From: Evansella caseinilytica
GTDB taxonomy: Bacteria; Bacillota; Bacilli; Bacillales; Salisediminibacteriaceae
Length of the DNA stretch: 64,000 nucleotides
Assembly (NCBI RefSeq): GCF_900107275.1
Contig: NZ_FNPI01000016.1
Span: 62,001-126,000 of the forward strand
Direction: 5' to 3'
Part shown: positions 56,668-64,000 of the stretch, piece by piece
How the letters are laid out: every line of letters starts with the position of its first letter
How positions within the stretch are numbered: position 1 is the first letter of the stretch
Translations under genes and position numbers: made by a program
Notes under the pieces: generated by a model
Told to the model about the DNA's origin: nothing
What the model saw: the letters and a program-made list of their open reading frames with translations, nothing else
Database searches by the model: none

Positions 56668-57900
56668 TTATTCGATGCTCGATAATTCCCGCGTTTTTTT
56701 CTCTACTGCAGCTGCGTCCACCTTGCGTCTTGCTACTCCTGTATCCATGGCTGCCTGCGCGACACTTCTCGCAACAGCCGGGGCAACGCGCGGATCAAAA
56801 GGAGCCGGGATGACATAATCCACATTCAGTTCCTTCTCATCAATCAATTCAGCAATTGCCTTTACTGCGGCAATTTTCATTTCTTCGTTAATATGCGTTG
56901 CATACACATCAAGAGCACCTCGAAAGATTCCTGGAAATGCCAGTACATTATTGACCTGGTTCGGAAAGTCCGAACGTCCGGTTCCAATGACGCTTGCCCC
57001 GGCTTCTTTCGCGTCTTCCGGCATGATTTCAGGAACAGGATTGGCCATGGCAAAAATAATCGGATCCGGGTTCATGCTTGCCACCATTTCCTTTGTCATT
57101 GCGCCGGCAACGGACACGCCGACAAATACGTCCGTCCCTTTTATTACTTCCTCCAGGCTTCCCTCTTTTCGCCCGCGGTTTGTAATCAGTGACAGTTCAT
57201 GCTTGAAATCATTCATTCCGTATGTCCTACCTTCGAAAATGGCGCCTTTGGAGTCACACAGGATGAAGTCCTTGCATCCCATGCTTTTCAACAGCTTCAT
57301 AATCGCAATTCCTGCCGCGCCGGCCCCGTTGATGACGACTTTGATTTCCTGCATGGATTTGCCCGTTATTTTCAAAGCGTTGATCAAGCCGGCGGCTGTG
57401 ACGATGGCCGTACCGTGCTGATCGTCATGGAATACCGGAATATTCATTTCTTTTTTCAACCGTTCTTCAATTTCGAAGCACTTAGGCGCGGCGATATCTT
57501 CCAGATTAATGCCGCCAAACGTCGGCTCCAGCAATTTAACCGTTTCAATGATTTTGTCGGTGTCTTCCGTATTTATGCAGATCGGGAAGGCATCAACGCC
57601 TGCAAAGGATTTGAATAATACAGCTTTTCCTTCCATCACCGGCATGGCTGCCTCCGGTCCGATGTTTCCCAACCCTAAAACAGCAGTTCCATTTGACACA
57701 ACTCCAACCATATTTCCCTTCACTGTGTATTCGTAAACTGTCTGCGGATCTTCGAAAATTTCTTTGCAAGGTTCTGCTACTCCTGGTGAATAAGCTAACG
57801 ACAAATCTCGCGCATTACGGACAGGGACTTTTGATTTTGTTTCCAGTTTCCCTTTATTCATCCGGTGCATATGTAATGCCTCTTCATACAATGTCGTCAC
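56668..57900 (-). CDS. ytsJ: Malic enzyme (YtsJ-like)
   Basis: Oxidative decarboxylation of malate to pyruvate. The 410 residues have DLSLAYSPGVAEPCKEI, TVKGNMVGVVSNGTAVLGLGNIGPEA, FPICINTEDTDKI, GINLEDIAAPKCFEIEE, IPVFHDDQHGTAIVTAAGLINA, the nucleotide site VINGAGAAGIAIM, and IFAMANPVPEI. It matches YtsJ in length. I prefer the GTG at 57900 (MTTLYEEALHMH), which has GGGAGAG at a usable distance, over the GTG at 57909. Confidence 0.93.
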   Translation of the reverse strand: MTTLYEEALHMHRMNKGKLETKSKVPVRNARDLSLAYSPGVAEPCKEIFEDPQTVYEYTVKGNMVGVVSNGTAVLGLGNIGPEAAMPVMEGKAVLFKSFAGVDAFPICINTEDTDKIIETVKLLEPTFGGINLEDIAAPKCFEIEERLKKEMNIPVFHDDQHGTAIVTAAGLINALKITGKSMQEIKVVINGAGAAGIAIMKLLKSMGCKDFILCDSKGAIFEGRTYGMNDFKHELSLITNRGRKEGSLEEVIKGTDVFVGVSVAGAMTKEMVASMNPDPIIFAMANPVPEIMPEDAKEAGASVIGTGRSDFPNQVNNVLAFPGIFRGALDVYATHINEEMKIAAVKAIAELIDEKELNVDYVIPAPFDPRVAPAVARSVAQAAMDTGVARRKVDAAAVEKKTRELSSIE

Positions 57901-58064
57901 ATTCCCCACTCTCCCTTTTTCTATTGATAAGTGGTCAGACCACTTTAGCCAATCCTTATTATACCAAAATCATCGCTGTTTGTTTACCTCTGCTCGCTGT
58001 TTTACACAGCTTTTTCGAAACTCCGGGACTTTTGAATGGACGAATACGCATTTGAAGAGGGGGT

Positions 58065-61000
58065 TTATCTGCGCGATTTCAAAAATACATTTTCCTGTCC
58101 TAGGAGCCCTTTCAGCTTTAACAGCAGCTTCTCCTCCCCCGATACGTTCCACATTTCCGACAGATGCATCGCTTTATTCGCATGCTCATAAAACAGCACG
58201 ACAGGCACGTCTCCCGGATCGTCTTGCAGCAATTTCTTCAGTTGTGTCAAGCTGCCTTTTTTTTCATGAAAGTAGGTAATTTTTAAATATAGCACCGGCT
58301 GCTGCTTTTGCTGCTCTTTTTTCTCTAATGCGGAAACGGAAGTGCATTTTTCCAGAATTAATTTTCTTTCTCCGCCATGCTCCTGTAGCTTGCCTTCGAT
58401 AAAAAGCAGTTCACCTTTGTGAAATTTCGTTTTAAATGCCTGATATGATTCAGGGAAAACCGTCACATCGATATCGCCTGTTTCATCGGATAATTTGAGA
58501 AAAGCCATCTGCTGCTTTTTTTTCGTCTGAATTGTCTTCACTTTTTCCACCAGCCCGGCAATTCTTATCCGGTCATCATGTGCTTTTTCCGCTTTCCCTT
58601 CCATGATTGTCGCCCGTCTGTATTGTTTTATAACAGGCAAATATGTTTCAACAGGATGCCCGGAAGCATAGAAGCCGAGCACTTGTTTTTCGAAATCCAA
58701 AAGCTCTGCTTCCGACAGCGGAGGGACGCTGATATATTCAGGCTCGGTTGCTTCATCAATGAACAGCTCTGTCTGTCCTTCCGTCTGATGAAGGCGCATG
58801 GATTCACCGTATTCCATCGCTATTTCTGTGCTTGCCAGCAGCTGAGCGCGGTTCTCATGAAGTGGATCCAGCGCGCCTGCAGCAATCATGCTATCGATCG
58901 CCCGCTTGGGCAATAGTTTTCCAGGTATTCGCGTACAAAGGTCAAACAAGCTTGTAAATGGGCGGAGGTTTCGTTCTTTCACCATTTCTTTCACTGCCGG
59001 AGTACCAACATTTTTAATCGATTCCAAGCCGATCCAAATTTCTCCGTTTTTGACAGTGAAGTTCCCTTCACTTTCCACTATGGATGGAGGGTGAACTGTC
59101 AACCCTTTTCTGCGCGCTTCCGCCACATACTCCCCGAGCTTTTCCTGATAGTGAACGACCGTTCCCATCAACGCGCACATAAATTCCAACGGAAAATTTG
59201 CTTTTAAGTAAGCCAGCTGATACGCAACAATACTGTAGGCTACCGCATGACTTCTGTTGAAGCCGTAGTCGGCAAACCTTACTATTAAATCATATACCTG
59301 CCCTGCTTCTTCCGTGCTGTATCCTTTTTTAACAGCTCCTTCTGTAAATTGCTGACGTTTTTCCTCGAGTACTTCCCGCTTCTTTTTTCCCACCGCTCTC
59401 CGGAGAATATCTGCTTCCCCCAAAGAAAAACCGGCCATTTTTGATGCGATCTGCATGATTTGTTCCTGATAAATGAGCACGCCGTAGGTCGGCTCAAGGA
59501 TTTCCTGCAAATGCACATGCGGATAAGAAACGGTCTCTTCTCCGTGCTTGCGGCGGATATATGTCGGGATGTTTTCCATCGGTCCCGGACGATATAAGGC
59601 ATTAACCGCCACGATATCTTCAAAATCCGTCGGCTTCAGCCGTCGCAGGACGCCTTTCATTCCGGCGGATTCCAACTGAAAAACCCCGCTTGTGTCTCCT
59701 TTTCCGAGCAATGCGAACGTAGCGGGATCATCGAAGGGGATAGCAGCCAAAGATAATTTTTTGGCATGATTTTTTTCGATGAGCTGCAGTATCTTTTGAA
59801 TAAAGCTTAAATTTCTCAATCCGAGAAAGTCCATTTTCAATAATCCGAGCGTCTCTAAATCCCCCATTGGATACTGAGTTAAATGCAGGCCGTCGTTTCC
59901 TTCCTGCAACGGAACAATGTCCGTTAACCGGTTTTTGTTCATGACGATTCCCGCCGCATGAACGGAAGAATGCCGCGGCAGCCCTTCCAAATGTTTCGCA
60001 ATGCCAATCAATTCGGCGAGCTTATCGTTTTGCTGGATCATTTCTTGTACGCCAGAAGACTCGCTGATTGCGGCAGTCAGTGTGATACTCGGCCGCGACG
60101 GGATATTTTTCGCCAGCCTGTCAATGATCGCAAGCTCAATATCAAGGACGCGTCCCACATCGCGGATCACCGCTTTTGCCGCCAGCGTTCCGAAAGTAAT
60201 GATTTGCGCCACATGCTCCCGGCCGTATTTGCTTTTCACATAATGAATCACCTCATCGCGGCGATCATCTTGGAAATCTATATCAATATCTGGCATCGAA
60301 ACTCGTTCCGGATTCAAAAAGCGTTCAAACAGCAATCCGTACTTTAGCGGATCGACCTTCGTGATGCCGAGAACGTACGCCACGATGGAGCCTGCGGCTG
60401 AGCCCCTTCCCGGGCCTGTTACTATCCCTTGCCGGGCGGCAAAGTTCATAAAATCGGCAACAATCAGGAAATAATCCTCGTAGTTCATCTCGGAAATAAC
60501 ATCAAGCTCGCAATTTAATCGTTCCCATACTTCGTCAGCAGGCTGCCGATATTTTTCGTCAACGCCTTTTTCGCAAAGCTGTCTCAAATATTCCTTTGCC
60601 GGCTTTTGATCATCAGTGGGGTATTCCGGCAGTTCCACCTTTCCTGTTTTCAGTTCGAATCGGCAGGCAGCTGCGATTTGTTCCGTTGCAGCAATCGCCT
60701 GAGGCCAAGCTTGAAACAGCTCTTCCATTTCCGCTGCGGATTTCAAATAATATTCTTCCGAGCTATATTTGGAAGGAATCTCATTTAATGTCAGTCCGAG
60801 ACGAATTCCTTGAATTACACGGTGGGCAGCCATTTGCTCCCGCTCGATAAAATGAACATGGTTGCTCGCAACAACGGGTACGTCGTTCGTCTTCAGCCAT
60901 TCCGATATTTTCAGCAACTTCTCTCTGTCCGCGGGACGCCAATGATTTTGAATTTCTAAGTACACATTTTCCTCGCCAAAAATGGTTCGGAGCCATTGAA

Positions 61001-61460
61001 AGTGCTGAAAGGCTTCGGAAGCCCGGCCTTGATTTATCAAGTTTTGCACCAGTCCGTCCTCAAACGGAATAATCGCGATGATGCTGTTGCTATCGGCGGT
61101 TAACTCGGAAGGAGTGACATACGGTCCGAAGCGCGACGATTTCTCATGTGCTCTCGTCGTTAGTTGTGTCAAGGCACGATAGCCGTTATTGTTTTTAGCC
61201 AGCAGCACAATCCGGTTGTCCTCGTTATCTTTCGCAGGCTCCCCATCTTCTGAATATGCTAATTCCACTCCGATGATCGGTTGGATGCCATGCTCTCTGC
61301 ACGTTTGATAAAACCGGACAACACCATACATCGCATCAATATCTGTCAATGCAAGGGAATGAAAACCCCGGAGTTTTGCCTCGCGGACCAATCTATCTAT
61401 TTTAGCGACACTACGCAACAAGCTGTACTCACTATGCACGTGTAAATGGACAAATGACAT
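58065..61460 (-). CDS. dnaE: DNA polymerase III alpha subunit DnaE
   Basis: Second replicative polymerase of Bacillus, extending primers before PolC takes over. The 1131 residues contain the PHP domain (FVHLHVHSEYSLLRSVAKIDRL, FHSLALTDID, ASNHVHFIERE), the polymerase core with catalytic Asp in VSMPDIDIDFQDDRRDEVIHYV, GRGSAAGSIVAYVLGI and GFNRSHAVAYSIVAYQLAY, then HhH and OB domains (IRIAGLVEKVKTIQTKKKQQMAFLKLSDETGDI). ATG 61460 with GGGGAAG upstream; the ORF extends 28 codons more without support. Confidence 0.96.
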   Translation of the reverse strand: MSFVHLHVHSEYSLLRSVAKIDRLVREAKLRGFHSLALTDIDAMYGVVRFYQTCREHGIQPIIGVELAYSEDGEPAKDNEDNRIVLLAKNNNGYRALTQLTTRAHEKSSRFGPYVTPSELTADSNSIIAIIPFEDGLVQNLINQGRASEAFQHFQWLRTIFGEENVYLEIQNHWRPADREKLLKISEWLKTNDVPVVASNHVHFIEREQMAAHRVIQGIRLGLTLNEIPSKYSSEEYYLKSAAEMEELFQAWPQAIAATEQIAAACRFELKTGKVELPEYPTDDQKPAKEYLRQLCEKGVDEKYRQPADEVWERLNCELDVISEMNYEDYFLIVADFMNFAARQGIVTGPGRGSAAGSIVAYVLGITKVDPLKYGLLFERFLNPERVSMPDIDIDFQDDRRDEVIHYVKSKYGREHVAQIITFGTLAAKAVIRDVGRVLDIELAIIDRLAKNIPSRPSITLTAAISESSGVQEMIQQNDKLAELIGIAKHLEGLPRHSSVHAAGIVMNKNRLTDIVPLQEGNDGLHLTQYPMGDLETLGLLKMDFLGLRNLSFIQKILQLIEKNHAKKLSLAAIPFDDPATFALLGKGDTSGVFQLESAGMKGVLRRLKPTDFEDIVAVNALYRPGPMENIPTYIRRKHGEETVSYPHVHLQEILEPTYGVLIYQEQIMQIASKMAGFSLGEADILRRAVGKKKREVLEEKRQQFTEGAVKKGYSTEEAGQVYDLIVRFADYGFNRSHAVAYSIVAYQLAYLKANFPLEFMCALMGTVVHYQEKLGEYVAEARRKGLTVHPPSIVESEGNFTVKNGEIWIGLESIKNVGTPAVKEMVKERNLRPFTSLFDLCTRIPGKLLPKRAIDSMIAAGALDPLHENRAQLLASTEIAMEYGESMRLHQTEGQTELFIDEATEPEYISVPPLSEAELLDFEKQVLGFYASGHPVETYLPVIKQYRRATIMEGKAEKAHDDRIRIAGLVEKVKTIQTKKKQQMAFLKLSDETGDIDVTVFPESYQAFKTKFHKGELLFIEGKLQEHGGERKLILEKCTSVSALEKKEQQKQQPVLYLKITYFHEKKGSLTQLKKLLQDDPGDVPVVLFYEHANKAMHLSEMWNVSGEEKLLLKLKGLLGQENVFLKSRR

Positions 61461-61556
61461 GTGCTTCCCCGGAACGAAATTCTTGATTTCCACTCCAGGA
61501 TGACACCTCCTTATGGTATGTTTCCCGCACTTTTTGAACTTCAACTTTCACTATAG

Positions 61557-61700
61557 GTTCAAAAAGGAGGACATCACAGAGACAAGAAGATCGAGGCGCG
61601 GCAGGCTCGAGCAGCACAGCGTACATGGATACGTACGTGAGCAGCGGAGAGGCAACGCAACGATGAGATTCGCAGGCTCTGTTTCCCGCACTTTTTGAAC
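61557..61700. repeat. Dispersed repeat family A, complete copy with duplicated end
   Basis: Ends GTTCAAAAAGGAGGACATC and GCACTTTTTGAAC are inverted. Body: AAGAAGATCGAGGCGCGGC, GCTCGAGCAGC, CGTACGTGAGCAGCGGAG, GGCAACGCAACGATGAG. The right end plus flank, GTTTCCCGCACTTTTTGAAC followed by TTCAACTTT, also occurs as an exact 29-bp copy at 61521-61549 on the left, so the element is bracketed by a direct repeat. Confidence 0.85.
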
Positions 61701-61968
61701 TTCAACTTTAATATTCATTATACCAAACGCTAGTTCGCAAAGAAAACAAAGCTTCTTTGAGGGCTGGCATGAGGCGTTTCCTAACGTTTTTACCGGGGGG
61801 ATTTTTCGATGTGTTACTGCCTCTGTTTGATACTATTGTTTGATGCTTTTGGATACGGATTCGGGACGGAAGAGACTCATTCGAGAGTCATGGTGTCCCG
61901 AATGCGCCGGGTTCGGGACGGAAGCGACTTCGATGAGTGATACTTTTGACGCGATTCGACCTTCATTT

Positions 61969-62145
61969 TGTCCTCATCAACGCTCCTTGAGGACATTTTG
62001 ATACGCTTCAGGCACAATTAGCTTCTATTTGAAGTTACCTTACGTCTGATTCCTCAGCAACTTTCAGGCGTGATCAACTCTTTTTTGTTATCAAACGGCG
62101 GCTCCACGACACTTTCGAGCATCCCAAAGCTTGTTATTCGTTACC
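61969..62145. repeat. TGTCCTCA/TGAGGACA pair followed by family C repeats
   Basis: TGTCCTCA (61969) and TGAGGACA (61988) match the hairpin units at 5196-5331. Then TTCAGGCACAATTAGC (62007), TTCAGGCGTGATCAAC (62063) and a weaker unit at 62114 match the 56-bp-period repeat at 19017. The stretch 61701-62183 contains also two GATTCGGGACGGAAG-like segments (near 61858 and 61908) and no gene. Confidence 0.65.
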
Positions 62146-62183
62146 CTACGGCAACTCCGAAATCTGCCTGTTTAACACAAGCA

Positions 62184-62387
62184 TTACTCTGTTATAAATA
62201 GCACTGTGTAGGAAAATCCGTCGTCCGCACTGCCGTTCATCTCCACTGTATTCCCGTACTGGTCTTTAATCGCCGCTTTCCCGCGTCGAACCGCATGGTA
62301 GTATTGGTCGTCCGCTTTTAAAAGGGCATGCTTTAACGTAGCGCCTGAAAACAGCTGCACTTCCTTCCCGTTTACAAAAACTTTCAT
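62184..62387 (-). CDS. Small protein of unknown function
   Basis: A 67-residue protein, MKVFVNGKEVQLFSGATLKHALL at the start. The beginning looks like a beta-grasp (ThiS-like) strand-strand-helix, but the C-terminal GG of ThiS is absent, so sulfur transfer is not proposed. The rest reads AAIKDQYGNTVEMNGS and ends in a hydrophobic strand FSYTVLFIT. AAGGAGCG lies 8 bases before ATG 62387. It is divergent from the secreted nucleotidase gene. Confidence 0.6.
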   Translation of the reverse strand: MKVFVNGKEVQLFSGATLKHALLKADDQYYHAVRRGKAAIKDQYGNTVEMNGSADDGFSYTVLFITE

Positions 62388-62515
62388 CGCTTTTTCGCTC
62401 CTTTCTCCAGCCTTCCGATTTCTTCTGCATGTCACTTTGACACACAAAACTTCATCCCCGTACTTTTTAGGGCTGTCTTCATTCTTTTAAGCATAAAAAT
62501 GAATATGTCTGTTTA

Positions 62516-62558
62516 TTTACAATAAGTTAACATTAACTTCAACTACTTCTGCTAGAAT
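62516..62558 (+). promoter_or_regulatory. Probable Pho box and extended -10 promoter
   Basis: TTTACA (62516-62521) and TTAACA (62527-62532) are separated by 5 bases, then TTCAAC (62538-62543) follows at the same 11-bp spacing. This is the direct-repeat arrangement bound by PhoP in Bacillus. An extended -10, TG-C-TAGAAT, lies at 62550-62558. No good -35 is present, as usual for PhoP-activated promoters. Confidence 0.55.
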
Positions 62559-62680
62559 GATCGTGTAGTCTCTTTTCAGATTGAGAGATACTGCAGCAGA
62601 AAATCATTCCACCTTCACCTATGACCAATGTATTTCCATGTTTGTGAAAGAGACAAACTATCTTTCCAAGGAGGCGGCAT

Positions 62681-64000
62681 ATGTATTTTACAAGGAAAAA
62701 ATGGGCAAGGGCAATCAGCTTATTGTTGATCTTATCTTTCGTTTTCTCAACTTTAACACCGCTTACTGCGACAGCTTCTGCATCAGGTGATGAAGAAGTA
62801 ATGACCGTTGCGGAAGCCGTTGCCAGCAACGACGGGATCGGCACAGTAGAAGGCTATGTTGTCGGACATACAGTGAATGCGAATCAATACAATTTTGCAG
62901 CTCCGTTTGCAAACGATTTTAATTTATTGCTGGCAGACAGTCCAGAGGAACGGGACAGTGACAAATTATTGCATGTTCAAATAACCTCCGGCTTCAGAAG
63001 TGAATTTGGCCTCCAGACAAACCCGGAGATGATTGGTGAAAAAATTCGGGTAACCGGCAGCCTCGAAAGCTATTATACAAAAGCAGGTCTAAAAGCACCG
63101 GCTTCCATGACATTTGTTCATCCCCAGGATCCCGGTACACCTGATGAACAGGAAGCGGCCCCGATTGCCGATGTTCGCACACTCGGAAGCGGCGCTGAGG
63201 TCACGGTAAGGGGAATCGTCACCACTGTTCCCGGCTCCTGGGGCGGCAACGGTTTTTACCTACAGGACGATACAGCAGGAGTGCATGTGTTTGGCTCCAG
63301 TGACGTGAAACAAGGAGACGAAGTCATTCTTACCGGAGAAACCGGGGAATACAATGGAGAATTTCAAATTAGCAACCTCTCCAGTGTCACTGTTATAGGA
63401 GAAGGGGCACTGCCTGATCCAATCATCGTCTCTCCATCTCAAATCCACCAGCAGACCCAAGGACAGCTGGTGACAATCGAAAATGCCAAAATACAGAACT
63501 TGACAAGCGTTAACTCCTATGGAACGTTTGAATTTTCTGCAGCTTCCGGAGGCGAGAATGTCTTAGTACGAGTGGACAACCGCACCGGTCTCATTTTTGA
63601 TGATTTTTCCTTCCAGAACGGGGATGTCGTACATATTACCGGTATTGCCAGCGTATATAACGGAACATATCAATTGAAACCACGCGGCGTGGATGACATC
63701 CTCCCTGGGGAAGCGGGCGTGCCTGATCCGGACGAACCACCCCTTGATGACGATATGCTGGAACTGACAATCCTTCACACAAATGATATTCACTCAAGAA
63801 TTGACGGCCTCGGAAAATCAGCAGCATACATTAACAAAGAAAGACAAGCTGCAGCAAACGCTCTGTACTTAGATGCCGGCGATATTTTCAGCGGCTCACC
63901 GGTCAATGATATTAACTTAGGTGTACCGATTGTCCAGATCCTGAATGAGATGGAACTGGATGCCATGGCGATCGGAAACCACGAGTTTGATTATGGACAG
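62681..64000 (+). CDS. Secreted nucleotidase/phosphoesterase, N-terminal part (YhcR-like)
   Basis: 440 codons are visible and the gene continues past the window. An N-terminal signal peptide (KKWARAISLLLILSFVFSTLTPLTATASA) is followed by a DUF6359-type segment (about 38-145, TVAEAVASNDGIGTVEGYVVGH) and OB-fold-like strands (about 160-255 and 255-350, ADVRTLGSGAEVTVRGIVTTVPGS, GNGFYLQDDTAGVHVF). The calcineurin-type phosphoesterase then starts with LTILHTNDIHSRID, LDAGDIFSG and AIGNHEFDYGQ, all metal ligands. B. subtilis YhcR has this order plus a nuclease domain; none is seen before the phosphoesterase. AAGGAGGCGG precedes the ATG. A Pho box lies upstream. Confidence 0.88.
   Translation, partial: MYFTRKKWARAISLLLILSFVFSTLTPLTATASASGDEEVMTVAEAVASNDGIGTVEGYVVGHTVNANQYNFAAPFANDFNLLLADSPEERDSDKLLHVQITSGFRSEFGLQTNPEMIGEKIRVTGSLESYYTKAGLKAPASMTFVHPQDPGTPDEQEAAPIADVRTLGSGAEVTVRGIVTTVPGSWGGNGFYLQDDTAGVHVFGSSDVKQGDEVILTGETGEYNGEFQISNLSSVTVIGEGALPDPIIVSPSQIHQQTQGQLVTIENAKIQNLTSVNSYGTFEFSAASGGENVLVRVDNRTGLIFDDFSFQNGDVVHITGIASVYNGTYQLKPRGVDDILPGEAGVPDPDEPPLDDDMLELTILHTNDIHSRIDGLGKSAAYINKERQAAANALYLDAGDIFSGSPVNDINLGVPIVQILNEMELDAMAIGNHEFDYGQ

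Overview
The window is chromosomal DNA from an endospore-forming Bacillaceae bacterium with moderate GC. The evidence is a small acid-soluble spore protein (sspI), sporulation genes (ytxC, ytaF), the Bacillus-type primosome pair dnaB/dnaI, T-box leaders on pheS and thrS, phoPR, and gene order close to the B. subtilis pheS to dnaE region. I do not assign a species. Most genes lie on the minus strand. No tRNA, rRNA, CRISPR array, prophage or transposase gene was seen.

Layout. 1-4.9 kb: pheS (3' end off the left edge) with its T-box, a TrmH-type RNA methyltransferase, sspI, ysdC and ysdB. 4.9-19.2 kb: an accessory block lying where ysdB and ysdA are neighbours in B. subtilis. It holds a two-gene split LigD plus Ku (non-homologous end joining). 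Between the two LigD parts sits a VanRS-like two-component system followed by a ddl-murF-alr operon. A SipW-type signal peptidase and a TVP38-type membrane protein follow. 19.2-26 kb: ysdA, the infC-rpmI-rplT operon with an L20-type leader, a PAS-GGDEF-EAL protein, and thrS with its T-box. 26-34.8 kb: ytxC, a WYL regulator divergent from a DinB-family gene, mqnC, dnaI, dnaB, nrdR and speD. 35-48 kb: coaE, ytaF, mutM, polA, phoR, phoP, a MaoC-like gene, mdh, icd and citZ. The citZ frame is interrupted by an in-frame amber codon. 48-61.5 kb: ytvI, fxsA, pyk, pfkA, accA, accD, a FadR-like regulator, malic enzyme and dnaE. 61.5-64 kb: repeats, a small unknown gene, and the start of a secreted nucleotidase-like gene with a probable Pho box.

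How the genes work together. The ddl-murF-alr operon would supply D-Ala, D-Ala-D-Ala and UDP-MurNAc-pentapeptide. A related promoter block with 11-bp repeats lies upstream of both the regulator genes and ddl, which suggests the VanRS-like pair controls the pathway. Ku, the LigD ligase protein and the LigD polymerase protein together form a complete NHEJ set. The citZ-icd-mdh, pyk-pfkA, accDA and malic enzyme genes form a central-carbon block. The PhoPR pair encoded here may act on the secreted nucleotidase gene at the right edge.

The most unusual overall property is the density of short non-coding repeats with TTCAAAAAG-type ends. They include a 149-bp tandem array (48.3-48.8 kb), copies inside the infC operon and between sspI and its terminator, and copies bordering both van-like transcription units.
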